From assembly GCA_037127315.1 (NCBI GenBank), contig JBBBDQ010001452.1, positions 1,282,501-1,346,500 on the forward strand: a DNA stretch of 64,000 bases. Reading direction: 5' to 3'. Positions 54,036 through 64,000 of this stretch are shown piece after piece. The notes under the pieces were generated by a model that did no database searches, was not told where the DNA came from, and was given only the letters and a program-made list of their open reading frames with translations. The position numbers and the translations under genes were made by a program. Each line of letters opens with the position of its first letter. Position 1 is the first letter of the stretch. This stretch comes from Ascarosepion bandense. Taxonomy: Eukaryota; Mollusca; Cephalopoda; Sepiida; Sepiidae.

Positions 54036-55270
54036 TCTGCAGAAATGTGGCACAAGGCCGAAAAGGCTGTAGGTTCAGGTCGTTCGTTATTTTCTATCCT
54101 ATACCTAGGGAATCACATTCACGACCCAATCACTTATTACAATTTATCCATTCCCAAAAGAACCCGTCCATCACCTCACAATCCTCTATACACCACAATA
54201 CGACATATTCGCAGGGGAAACCTAAACAAGGGAACAAAACCCATGACATAAAAATTTTATTTATATACAATGTAATACAAAAATAAATAAATGTGAATAT
54301 TTAAAAATATGAAAAATGAGAGGGGGAGAGGATGAATAAGGCGAAATACAAACTTTAAATTAGACAAAATATTCAAAATAAAATATACAGATGTCAGTAA
54401 GACCTGTCTACCCAACAAAAATTCAGAGTGGCTGCTGTATTCCGCTAAACGGCGAAATCAAGTGGCACACTCGCGAAGGACGAAGGAAAAGATTAAATAA
54501 ATAATGGCATGTGAAAGTCAAAGATTGACCATGTCATGATGAAAAAGTGGGGCCAAAAACAAACTTGGGAGGTTGGGAATATCGACTTGGATCGTAACAA
54601 AAGAGAAAGCCGGGTGCAAGCGAGGAACAACATTAATTCACATGAACTAGGTACACAAAAGATGTCTAACCTAACCGGGGGAGGGTTTGCAGGAAACCGC
54701 TCTGTTTTATGCGAATCAGACTTGCTACAGTTACCCACATTTTGCTGAAATCTCTCGTTATCAATCGCTTTCTATCAGATCTGATCCTCATCTTGATCTG
54801 ATGCACAAAGAATCTAATCAAATGCTGATAAGAATAACTCTCGTATCGCAAGATTCCCTCATTGCGCGTCGTCCAAATTACCATTTGAGCTACGGCTAGC
54901 AACTTCAGAAACACCATCCGTTTCACCCTGGAATAGGGGTGCGACACATTATTACAGGCGTACACGAGATTGATGGACACGAGCTGTTCGGGAGCGATGC
55001 AAGCCGTCAACTAGCCGATACGGTCACAGAAAGGGACAATGGTAGAAGGCGTGCGCAGTCGTTTCTTCTAAACCAAGGTCATACCGATGACAGTCAGGCA
55101 AATCCGCCGCATCCTATCTGAAGGCCAAGTCATTGAGAGATAGTCCGTTTCAAATCAATCACTAGGTAAGTAAAAACTCAGGCTTACTGAGGTAATTCGC
55201 CGCTGGCGCCTAAGACCAAAAGGAGCACGACTCGGCCGTCGACAAGCCGAGCACTCAGAGCGTCCATCGT
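54036..55270 (-). mobile_element. GIY-YIG-bearing retroelement remnant, copy 2
   Basis: Inverted counterpart of 31900-33020. Shared blocks include GTGGCACAAGGCCGAAA (54044 on), ATTCAGAGTGGCTGCTGTAT, TCATGATGAAAAAGTGG, AGAATCTAATCAAATGCTGA and ATTCGCCGCTGGCGCCTAAGA. The - strand end near 55190-55260 matches copy 1 just after its GIY-YIG frame. No intact ORF. Confidence 0.75.
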
Positions 55271-55617
55271 CACGACTCCCTCCATTAATAAACGATACAA
55301 GTGCATCCAAGTCCGGAAAAGGTCAGTAAACCGAGGAATGACCCGCAAGGCACTTCGACATTCGAGTAAGAATTGCTGAGTAATCAGAAAAGACAAAATG
55401 TGAAGACATCACAAAAATGTTTTCATCAAAATTCGAAGACGGCGGAACTAAAAAACACTACTCTGCTACGTAATTTCTCTACATCAATTCTATTAAACAT
55501 TCTATCTTTAGCGTGATATAAAGAACTTTATGAGAAAAATACTGCTTGCCTAAAATGCCTTTCTACCAGTAAACTGATAAAACAGCAGTTTTGGCATTAA
55601 GCATCATTACAATTTAA

Positions 55618-55669
<52 letters not shown>

Positions 55670-56355
55670 TAATTTTATTTTAAGAGGATACCCGTATGTG
55701 AGTACACATTTAGTTTTTTCGTATAAAGACATCTATTTGATGCTTCAGTATACATCATTAGTGATGTTTCTAGCCGAGATTCATTAGGGGTTTCGTGTCT
55801 TTCAGCATCATACCTACTCTCCACGGTGACCCAGCCGATACTGATCAGGTATCAACGTGTACTTCCTGTCAGCTACAACTTTTTCCATCTTCTGAAACGC
55901 CCACCATATGACTCTTCTTGGTTATTTATTGTGCAATCGCTGATGACTTCCGGTTCACAACTAGCGTACGCTCTTCCATGAAAAAAGGAAGGAAACCGAG
56001 CCCCAATTATTCATCTATCTATGATCGTGAATGTGGCAGCGTGCTCGGCTTGAAGTGGTAAGTGTAGATTTGATCCCCTCACCCAAGACACATGCACACA
56101 TCCACACACGAAGAGAAATGCACTCAAACATCACATTCTGCTTAACCCCACTTTTATTGATGTAAATATTCAGGCAATGTTAAAAAAAAGTACTGTAACA
56201 TTTGACAGGGGCAAACAGGTGCTAGATCCTAGCCAAGGATCACCCATAGTTAACAATGGTTCGGAGTACCCTAAGTCTGTCCCCTAGTCAATCCGCCATT
56301 GTCGGATGTAGCTTTAGGTCATATCCAGGACCCCCCGCCCCACAAAAAAATTAAA

Positions 56356-56404
<49 letters not shown>

Positions 56405-56574
56405 AAAAAAGTGTTTATACAGTATTTATTTCTAAAAAACACACCCCACCCACCCCAAAAACAAAACAGAGCGTCTAGCCAATGAGAACCCGTTGCAAAT
56501 AACGTTTGCAGCAATAAAAATAGTTCGGATTAAAAATTAAAATCCATTAATTCGTTAGAATCTCATTAAAAAAT
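55271..56574. other. Intergenic with (TA)n tracts
   Basis: (TA)n at about 55622-55668 and 56360-56402. No gene recognised. Confidence 0.6.
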
Positions 56575-57190
56575 TCGATTTTATGATCTGAAGGAAACTG
56601 AGAAAAAGGACTACAAATAAACTACAAGAAAATTGAATGCATAGTCATCAGCAAAAAGTGGAGCTCAAAATGCCAATTACAGGTCGGGGATACTAATATC
56701 AACCATGTGCAGAAATTTAAATACCTGGAAAGTGTTGTAACAGAGGACAGGATGTGTGACACTGAGAGCCGAAGGCGTATTGGGATGGCCAAGGATATAT
56801 TCAAAAAGCTGTGTAGAGAGACAGGAAAATTTTCAAAGATGAAGGAAAGACTTGAAACAACAGAAAAACAGTTGTACAGAAGGATGCTGAGGATACCATG
56901 GATCGAACATGTGAGCAACGACGAGGTTTTGGAGAGGATGGAAACGAAAAGAAAACTTACATCAGGCAAAGATAGTTGTAGTTTTTGGGTCATGTAATGA
57001 AAAAAGACGGCTTGGAGGATCTGAGACTCACAGGACAGATAGAGAAAAAGATAGACTTGATTGGCCTGAACAAATAGATGGCAGAGAAGCGTTTGGCAGG
57101 GTTAACAAGAGAAAGGGTGGTAAGAGCTAGAAAGGATAGGGAGATGTGAAAGGCTATGATCGCCAACGTCCTGAACGGATACGACGTATA
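56575..57190 (+). mobile_element. RTE-like LINE 3' portion
   Basis: Encodes DYKxNYKKIECIVISKKW-like sequence, HVQKFKYLESVVTEDRMCD, then ESRRRIGMAKDIFKKL, KQLYRRMLRIPWIEHVSNDE and FWVM. The end is CCAACGTCCTGAACGGATAC. An internal deletion removes the ETKKRVLNCYVMSVLQYG segment. Confidence 0.83.
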
Positions 57191-57457
57191 GACGAAAAAG
57201 AAAAAACGTTCTGCAAGCATCAATGATTGTCAATATCTTTTTTCTGTATGGAGCAATTCTTTGAAAAATATTACATCGTACGCACTTTCCTGCCAGACAT
57301 CATTTTGTCAATTTACCATTCAGCTGCTATATTTAACAAAAACAACAAAATGTGATAGGTTATTGGTAGGAACTTTAAATTTCTATTTACATGCTGTTAT
57401 CATCCATCATTGGGAGAAAGTAATATAACAGGAATCATTACTTTCGTAATTTTTTTT

Positions 57458-57515
<58 letters not shown>

Positions 57516-57769
57516 GGGTAGCAATTATTTACATGTACAAGTTTGATTAAAGACTAGCGAAAATTATTTGTCAAAAGCACATTTTTTCCTATGACACCGC
57601 TATTTTTTTTTTTTTTTTTTTTAACTATCTTCACCCCTCGGCAATGTTTATTGCTTTAAGATGCGATCGTTAGAATTGTAATCAAAACCTAAACATATGA
57701 AAATTAATTTATACATCTGCTTTGTTTTTGAAAATTGGCAGCAAAACATATTATCCACCATTTATTTAT
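57191..57769. repeat. (GT)n and poly-T tracts in intergenic sequence
   Basis: (TG)n about 57463-57512; poly-T 57447-57463 and 57603-57622. No gene seen. Confidence 0.85.
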
Positions 57770-58012
57770 ACTTAACATCAGGAAAAGACAGCTGAGGTTC
57801 CTGGGACACGTAATGAGGGAGGAGGGTCTGGAGAATTTAATACTCACAAGACGGATAGAAGGAAAGAGAGACAGAGAACATCAGAGTGAGACATAGACTC
57901 GACCAGATGGATGGCGGAGAGGGGTTTTGGAGACATGCCAGAAGGAAAAATATTGAGATCAACAAGAGACAGTCCATGACCTCCCAAGTCTTGAAGGGAC
58001 ACGGCATATGAA
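57770..58012 (+). mobile_element. RTE-like LINE 3' terminal fragment
   Basis: Segments equivalent to IRKRQLRFLGHVMREEGLEN and the 3' end TTGAAGGGACACGGCATATG. Truncated. Confidence 0.8.
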
Positions 58013-58120
58013 GAAAGATTTATTAAATTGTTTATTTACACTCTTTATTCATGTTGTTTATTGGAATCCTTGGCAAACCATTGGCTAATTGACAATTGAT
58101 TCATTCTTTATAAAATGGTA

Positions 58121-58121
<1 letters not shown>

Positions 58122-58170
<49 letters not shown>
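58122..58170. repeat. (AAT)n microsatellite, left flank of LINE
   Basis: About 15 AAT units directly before the LINE end at 58171. A shorter AAT/ATT run (59095-59117) follows the LINE. Confidence 0.97.
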
Positions 58171-58171
<1 letters not shown>

Positions 58172-59095
58172 TTGAACATATGAAACAGCGCTGGCAAGAC
58201 AAACCTCTGCAGGGCCAATATCCAGTACGTGCCAATAAATCCAATGTTGACAAAGTTAATACTCATCGATGGTTACGTGCATCTGGATTAAAGTCTGAAA
58301 CTGAAGGCTTTATTCTTGCAGCACAAGACCAAAGTCTTTTCACGAGAAACTTTCAGGCAAATATTATGTATAATAATATGGATCCAAAATGCAGGTTTTG
58401 TGATGAACACCAAGAAACAATAGACCACCTAATCTCAGGCTGTTCTGTGCTTGCCCCAAACGAATATAAAAATCGCCACGATAGAGTTGGGCAATATTTA
58501 CATTGGGCAATATGCAAACATTATGGAAAAGCTGTAGGCAAACACTGGTATGAACATCACCCAGCACCGGTTACAGAAATAGAAGATGTAACCATTCTAT
58601 GGGATTACACCATCTACACAGACAGAAAAAATTGAAGCAAACAGGCCAGACATTATTGTTAAAAACCAGAAGGAGAAATCTTGTCTATTAATTGATATGG
58701 CTTGTCCAGCGGATTGTAACATAGCAATCAAGGAATTTGAAAAACTGTCAAATATAAAGACCTGGAAATTGAAATAGAAAAAATGTGGAAATTGAAAACA
58801 AGAGTTGTGCCAGTGATAGTAGGTGCACTTGGAATGATAAAAAATGGAACAAAACAACACATTGAAAGAATCCCTGGAAACCCCAGCTTAAGAGATATAC
58901 AAAAAATTGTCTTATTAAGTACAGCCCACACACTAAGGAAAACTTTATCTATGTAATGCTGGGGATGATAGGGAAGATAGAAAAACATGAAATGGAGCCA
59001 TAACAACACGCCACTACCTGCCTTAGGTCTTTCTGCAGACTTGGTAGTTAGTGCGACCATAGCAGAAATCGAAAAATGATGAAAAATGACAACAC
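58171..59095 (+). mobile_element. R4/Dong- or NeSL-like LINE C-terminus (restriction-like endonuclease)
   Basis: ORF 58180-58635: VNTHRWLRASGLKSETEGF, ILAAQDQSLFTRNFQANIM, a zinc-knuckle-like CRFCDEHQETIDHLISGC, and HRWxxHHPAP..TEIEDVTILW. After a stop and shift come ARHYC/RPDIIV-type and LIDMACPADCNIA segments, the PD-(D/E)XK-like nuclease core, then VVPVIVGALGMIKNG and LSTAHTLRKTLSM. A short 3' UTR follows. 5' truncated. The flanking AAT repeats on both sides suit R4/Dong-type elements, which target TAA repeats. Confidence 0.8.
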
Positions 59096-59117
59096 AATAA
59101 TAATAATTATTATTATA

Positions 59118-59825
59118 TTAGGTTGTTACAAAAATAATGACCGCTCGAAATGTATTTTGAAAAGACATTTTTACATACTATTCACGTATATAATAGGTGA
59201 ATTTTAGTATACATAATGATTGTGTGCTTTTTGACAAGTCTTAATTTATTTTCAGACAGAAATATTCTTGAAGCATAGAAACCCTTAATTATCAACAGGA
59301 TAAAACATGATCTTTGTTTACTTTTCTTACATGAGTTTAAACTTTGGCATGGTGCTTCCCAAACCTGCCAATATCAACAGAGCCTGAAGATATGGGTTCA
59401 CAAGTGATTGGACAGTACGAAGGTGGTTCCAGAAATTCCGCTAATGTCTTGATAAAGAACAACTGCAAGCAGTTGTTGAAAAAAAAACTACGTCAAAGTG
59501 TCAGAGAAATATCTTAGACGTTTGGTGTTAACACTACAACAGTCTCACTCCATTTGCAGAGTATTGGCAAGGTGGAAAAGCTTGATAAATGCGTTCCTAA
59601 TGATCTCAATATAAATCAAAACTTAGGTGTTTAGAAGTGTGCTCAATATTATTTCTGCGTAGCACCAATGATCCCTTTCTTGACTTAATAGTCAGTTGTG
59701 ATGATAAGTGGATCCTTTGTGATAACCGTAAACGATCACATCAATAGCTTTATCGTGATGGGTCCCCCAAACATTTTCTGAAGCCAAAGTTGCATCAGCA
59801 AATGATTATGGTGACTGTCTGAAGA
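59118..59825 (+). mobile_element. Mariner DNA transposon, 5' part
   Basis: Begins at a TA (59116-59117) with TTAGGTTGTTACAAAAATAA, a mariner terminal inverted repeat. Transposase frames in pieces: TTTVSLHLQSIGKVEKLDKC-like, then IVSCDDKWILCDNRKRSHQ and APKHF/SPKHFLKPKLHQQMIM. The catalytic Asp-containing block is recognisable but frameshifted. The 3' part is missing: the sequence changes to LINE at 59826. Confidence 0.82.
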
Positions 59826-60800
59826 ACAGAAATTTCGAAGTTACGTAATGAAGATAGATAGCTTGGAAAATCTGATACTCACAGCTCAGATTTAAAATGG
59901 ACAGAGGAAAACAACGCATTACTTAGTGAGTTTGGGGAAAAGGATGGTGGAACAGGTGTTTAGGTGAAATAAAAAATGCACTATCTATCAAAGAATTACA
60001 AAGAACAGAAAACTGTGGAGAGTCATGATCACTTACGTCCTGAAGGGTTATCTAAACTTATTTATAAATGGAACTTTGTGTGTGTATGTGTGTGTGTCCG
60101 TTACCAAAAGACTCCGAAACGGCTGAATCGATTTTCTTGAAAATTTACACAGTTGTACTATAAGTGTCTGCGAGTATTCTTAGCTAGGTTTTGTGTCGAG
60201 GCACCTCAGATAAATATCGAAAATCGATAATCAAAAAGTCGGGTTATAGAAGGAGTGGTCCGATTTCAATCAAATTTGATGCACTCATAAACAAAGACAT
60301 AAGAAACAATATTCAGAAGTTTCAAGGTTGCAGTTCTTACAATAGTGCAGAAAATCGATAATATATATATATATATATAAAAGGTAAGATGTTTGTGTGT
60401 GTTTCTGTTTATCTGCTTGTATGTCTGTATTTTTTCAGCCCTTTTATTTTAGTTTTTGCTTCAGGTTTGGCTCTAAGTAGGTATAATTGTAGTTCTTCGT
60501 CTCAGCCATGATACCATTTACTCAGAGGACTTATTTAGCCTTCAAAATTCAGTTTACGACAAAAAGAAACTTATTTGATATCGATACCAGGAAATCAAAA
60601 TTTGAGTTAAATCCATTCATTTTTCTTTCAGTCTACGTTTTCGCTTTAACTGGAAACAACTATTGCTTCTTAGTCTTTCGTGCCAACATGCAAATAATCA
60701 GTGCTCCAGGACCATGGATTAGTTTTAAAGCTTTCATTACACCCGAGCAACGCCGGGCTATACTGCTAGTGCCACATAGAAGAAACCCATCGTGAAAATT
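59826..60800 (+). mobile_element. RTE-like LINE end split by a Helitron
   Basis: 59826-60050 is a LINE 3' segment (GAAAATCTGATACTCACAGC ... CTTACGTCCTGAAGGG). Its final bases (TGCCACATAGAAGAAAC) resume at 60770 after the Helitron. Confidence 0.82.
60051..60769 (+). mobile_element. Non-autonomous Helitron, 719 bp
   Basis: 5' TCTAAACTTATTTATAAATG and 3' CTAG at 60766-60769, preceded by the hairpin CCCG (60742-60745)/CGGG (60754-60757). Host A (60050) and T (60770) flank it with no duplication. The interrupted LINE supplies the empty-site comparison. Inverted relative to 12845-13546. Contains a (TA)n tract at 60360-60378. The open frame 60508-60795 is chance. Confidence 0.9.
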
Positions 60801-60883
60801 GCATACAGTGTTTGAAAATATAAGGAAAAAATAATCGGCAAGCAATCTACGATCACCCTATGTAATAAATTCTTTCAAAATTG

Positions 60884-61160
60884 TGTTGATACGTGACACT
60901 GATTGAAATATCAGTTCCAGTACAATCCCTGAAGTAGAGCAAAGTTGAGCTCGGTTAGTACCTAGATGGGTGACCACTTGGGAATACCAGGGTCTGTAAG
61001 TTTGAATGTGCGGGTGGTGTATCGAATAACTGCTTGGAATAGGAAATTGGACAGTCGAGTTTCAATTATAATCGGATTCATTATATTCACTAAAATGAAC
61101 ACACAAACGATCTTTTGAATTCAGAGTAGTTCTTCTCCTAGACTGGTTGCCAACAAAGGT
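60884..61160 (+). repeat. Chimeric 5S rRNA/tRNA SINE
   Basis: 60884-61000 resembles 5S rRNA: CCTGAAGTAGAGCAAAGTTG, GGTTAGTACCTAGATGGGTG, ACCACTTGGGAATACCAGGG. From 61005 the tRNA-like head follows (GTGCGGGTGGTGTATCGAAT, B-box-like GAGTTTCAATTATAA), then SINE body ending with GACTGGTTGCCAACAAAGG. Confidence 0.8.
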
Positions 61161-61304
61161 TATAGGTTTAGGGACTTCGATTATGTTAATCAAATTGGCC
61201 TTATACCAAACTGTCTTGAACCCGGTTAAGAAGTCCAGCAAGAAAGAATACAACAACCAAAATAGGAAATAACGATATAAATATTCTTCTTTTTCTTTTA
61301 TGTG

Positions 61305-61862
61305 CCTTCTGTTGTATCACATTTCAGCTGCTTCAAGTTTTTCCTTCATCTTCGAAGATATTGTCCAATATTCACTGCCATATTGAAGAACTGACATCAC
61401 ATAGCAATTCAGTACTCTCTTCTTTGTTTCTAGCGAAATTGTCCTGTTACTTAATACTTTACTCAACTTCTCAAATGCTTCCTTCGCCATGCCAATTCGC
61501 CTTCGGATCTCTGTGACGGACTTTCCGTCTTCTGTTAGAACTTTTCCCAGGTATTTAAATTTTTGTACCTGCTCGATTTTACTATCCCCCTGCTGTATTT
61601 GGCATTTTCGGGTTCCCTTTCTACTGATGACCATGCATTCGGTCTTCTTGCAGTTTATTTGTAGTCTTTTTATGTCACTCTTTTCAGATACCTTCTGTAG
61701 TAGGTCTTGTAGTTTCCTTTTCGTGTCTGCTATCAGCACTGCATCATCTGCGTACCTTATATTGTTTAAAATGTGGCCTCCGATGATGAATGCGGTCATA
61801 ACTTCTAGGGTTCTCAGAATAGTCTCGCTGCATATATACAAGATGTTAAAATTTTCCTTACC
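61305..61862 (-). mobile_element. RTE-like LINE with YADD region
   Basis: - strand frame with FIIGGHILNNIRYADDAVLI (RT motif C), then LQDLLQKVSEKSDIKRLQIN, CKKTECMVISRKG, QVQKFKYLGKVLTEDGK, TEIRRRIGMAKEAFEKLSKV, SLETKKRVLNCYVMSVLQYG and KLEAAEM. The best-preserved RT segment of this family in the window (about 180 codons open). Truncated at both ends. The upstream part of the open frame (61863-61964) is antisense of the neighbouring SINE. Confidence 0.87.
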
Positions 61863-61867
61863 GGATT

Positions 61868-62010
61868 CCATGCGCCTATGGCTTAGGAGGTAGCGACTCC
61901 GGCTGACACCAAATCTGTCGAGTTTCGATCCCGGCCAGAAGCAAGTGGATGTGTATAGCCACACTGATGATCTCTGATACAGCGAAACAGGCTTGTATGT
62001 GGATGAGTAA
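61868..62010 (+). repeat. Hammerhead-bearing tRNA-headed SINE, + strand copy
   Basis: tRNA-like head with A-box-like TGGCTTAGGAGGTAGCG (61880-61896) and B-box-like GAGTTTCGATCCC (61921-61933), spacer with AGCAAGTGGATGTGTATAG, then the ribozyme at 61960-62003 and a 3' end running into (TA)n at about 62010. Confidence 0.85.
61960..62003 (+). ncRNA. Hammerhead ribozyme motif in SINE
   Basis: Stem I CCACA (61960-61964) pairs perfectly with TGTGG (61999-62003). CTGATGA is 61965-61971, GAAA is 61985-61988, stem III ACA/TGT (61988-61990 with 61995-61997), cleavage site GTA at 61996-61998. Stem II (TCTCT with ACAGC) has two mismatches compared with the GCTGT form in other copies, so this copy may be weak. 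Confidence 0.75.
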
Positions 62011-62444
62011 TATATATATATAAACTTCGCTATCCATAAATAAACTATTCAATTGTAAGGAATATATATATATTTTTTAACCCCCCACCCCCCCCCAAAA
62101 AAAAACAAAAAAAAAAACAAACATTAAATGCATTAGGCGAAACCGGTAATCAGACCGACCACAATTTTTACATGAAAAATGCTATTCTAATTAAAAGAGA
62201 AAACAAGTGAGACGAAATTGTTTAAAAAGTGTTTTAATCGTTGGGTTATCCACAGCAGATTTGCATCCAGATTCTAAGAACATTTCACCATTCTTGGCAG
62301 ATATTCTTTTAATACAATGTGTCATATTTATTAACAAAGATGTTGGAAAAAATCACCAAGATTATATAAGCCACAATACAACTTAAATCATCTTTAAATT
62401 AAGAGTTGTCCGGCGTTTCTCGTTCGTGCGCATGTACAGTCGTA

Positions 62445-62510
62445 TCAATGCAAACATAAATGTTAGTCTGATGAAGTCTTAAAGGATGAAACGCGTCACA
62501 TGAAAATATT
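62445..62510 (+). ncRNA. Hammerhead-like motif candidate
   Basis: CTGATGA (62468-62474), a short imperfect stem II, GAAA (62488-62491), then ACGCGTC where ACG/CGT could form a minimal stem III before a GTC cleavage triplet (62495-62497). GAAACGCGTC is a frequent hammerhead ending. Stem I pairs for only two base pairs next to the core. A (TA)-rich tract follows at 62540-62590. Confidence 0.45.
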
Positions 62511-62635
62511 TCCCCACTTTCGCTCACCTCTCACCTAATATAAATATATATATAAATATATATATAAATATATATATAAATATATATAACGTAGAATATT
62601 TGGTATTTCATGGGTAATACATATTTCGTAGCCAA

Positions 62636-62637
<2 letters not shown>

Positions 62638-62669
<32 letters not shown>

Positions 62670-62670
62670 T
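62638..62670. repeat. (ATT)n microsatellite
   Basis: ATT repeats flanking the 3' end of the next LINE copy. Confidence 0.97.
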
Positions 62671-63592
62671 CATTTTTTCATTATAAATCAATTTCTGCTA
62701 AGGTCGCACTACCTACCAAGTCTGCAGGAAGACCTCAGGTAGGTAGTGGTGCGTTGTTATGACTCAATTTCATGTTTTTTCATATCTCTATAACATCCCC
62801 AGTGTTACATAGACAAAGTTCTCCTTAGTGTGTAGGCTGCACTTAACAAGACAATTTGTTGTATATCTCTTAAGCTGAGGTTTTGTTTAATTTTTTATCA
62901 TTCCAAGTGCTCCCACTATCACTGGCACGATTCTTGTTTTCAATTTTCACATTTTTTCTATTTCAATTTCCAGGTCTTTATATTTTGACAGTTTTTCGAA
63001 TTCCTTGGTTGCTATGTTACAATTCGCTGGACAAGCCATATCAATTAATAGGCAAGTTTTTTCTTTCTGGTTTTTAACAATAATGTCCGGCCTATTTGCT
63101 TCAATTTTTCTGTTTGTGTAGATGGTGTAATCCCATAGAATGGCGACATCTTCTATTTCTGTAACCGAGCTGGGTGATGTTCATACCAGTGTTTTTTTTT
63201 AATATATTTTCCATAGTGTTTCTACATTGTCCAGTGTAAGTATTGCCCCAGTCTATCGTGACGATTTTTATATTCATTTGGGGAAAGTACAGAACATCCT
63301 GAGATTAGATGGTCTATTATTTCTGGGTATTTATCACAGAACCTGCATTTTGGATCCACATTATTATGTATAATATTTGCCTGAAAGTTCTTAGTGAAAA
63401 GACTTTGTTCTTGCGCTGCAAGAATAAAGCCTTCAGTCTCAGACTTTAATCCAGATGCACGTAATTATCGATGATTATTATTTGCTGCAATAGTTGATTC
63501 TTGGCTTCTGATTTGAGTTTCTACAGAATCTACTAACTGTAAATCTTGTTTGTATTTACTGCCTTCTTTTGTTATTTAATATTTTATTTTCT
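62671..63592 (-). mobile_element. R4/Dong- or NeSL-like LINE C-terminus, second copy
   Basis: Inverted relative to 58171-59095, with the same 3' UTR (GCAGACTTGGTAGGTAGTGC in element sense) and remnants of the zinc-knuckle and nuclease regions. More diverged, with frameshifts. ATT/AAT repeats lie on both sides (62638-62670, 63594-63648), as for the first copy. Confidence 0.8.
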
Positions 63593-63593
63593 G

Positions 63594-63647
<54 letters not shown>

Positions 63648-64000
63648 TAAGATAATTTTTTAAGATTGTCTTTTAATATTTTATTTATCGTTTTCTTATA
63701 TATGTTTTGATTTTTAATTTTTAAATTTATTTTTTTAATTATTATGACTATGTTTATAATATAATACTACTAGTAGTTATATTTTAATTTGTATTGAAAA
63801 GTATGATTTACTTTTTATTTTTAATAAATATATCCCATTATCTTTAAAACTAAAGTTAATGTTAAATTTCCATGCCATGTTTTTCTAGAAAAGCAGATGA
63901 ATAGCAATAGACGCTGGTGTTAACTTTAACTTCCTTTCTCTTTATGCTGTTCTTTCTCCTTTCCCTTTCTTTTACTTTCTCTTTTTTTCGTTAGATGTGA
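63593..64000. other. (ATT)n tract and AT-rich flank
   Basis: (ATT)n at about 63594-63648, then AT-rich sequence without recognisable features up to the window edge. Confidence 0.8.

Noticed and set aside
60508..60795. 95-codon open frame
   Set aside because: Lies within a non-autonomous Helitron and is not conserved as a frame in the copy at 12845.
1..64000. CRISPR arrays, bacterial operons, origins
   Set aside because: Introns, SINEs and LINEs show a eukaryotic genome; the tandem repeats seen lack CRISPR spacing.

Overview
This window looks like a piece of a large, intron-rich, repeat-dense metazoan genome. I infer a mollusc, most likely a cephalopod of the octopus type. The grounds are roughly sixteen copies of a tRNA-headed SINE resembling the tRNA-derived SINEs described from octopus, abundant (TA)n tracts, Penelope-like elements, CR1/RTE-type LINE fragments, mariner and Helitron pieces, and multi-kilobase introns. 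The species call is inference.

Only two host genes are supported. (1) A sorbitol dehydrogenase-like gene (SORD) lies on the + strand as six exons between 7605 and 25033. All boundaries are GT/AG and phase-compatible. Together the exons encode about 267 C-terminal residues. The first ~90 residues, including the upstream zinc ligands, must lie before the window. (2) A BTB-BACK-Kelch (kelch-like) protein is encoded on the - strand by one long exon (39158-41227), probably the last exon of a spliced gene. A SINE-riddled partial duplicate of its 3' end lies just upstream (41338-42355).

Layout: 1-1930 is AT-rich simple sequence with a SINE fragment. 1935-5774 is an apparently intact, young Penelope-like element (PLE) with a 956-residue RT/GIY-YIG ORF and terminal repeats. 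6181-25033 is the SORD gene, with introns full of SINEs, LINE ends, TA-flanked MITEs, a Helitron and a mariner remnant. 25034-39157 is intergenic: a diverged PLE split by a LINE, a CR1-like LINE, GIY-YIG remnants, hairpin elements and SINEs. 39158-42360 holds the kelch-like gene and its broken duplicate. 42361-64000 is gene-free: LINEs, foldback elements, R4/Dong-like LINE ends inside AAT microsatellites, a mariner and a Helitron.

The most interesting signal is a set of hammerhead ribozyme (HHR) motifs. A complete one, with all core bases and three helices, sits at 13947-14029. Others lie in the PLE terminal repeats. A third group forms the 3' body of a tRNA-headed SINE whose end runs into (TA)n (copies at 1812, 14079, 27405 and 61868). 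A tRNA promoter, a self-cleaving ribozyme and a TA-repeat junction in one short element, next to an intact PLE that also carries an HHR and sits in (TA)n, suggest a retrozyme-like parasite of the PLE machinery. A second unusual family joins a 5S rRNA-like head to a tRNA-like sequence (9580, 17409, 60884). I could run no search, so novelty is not established.
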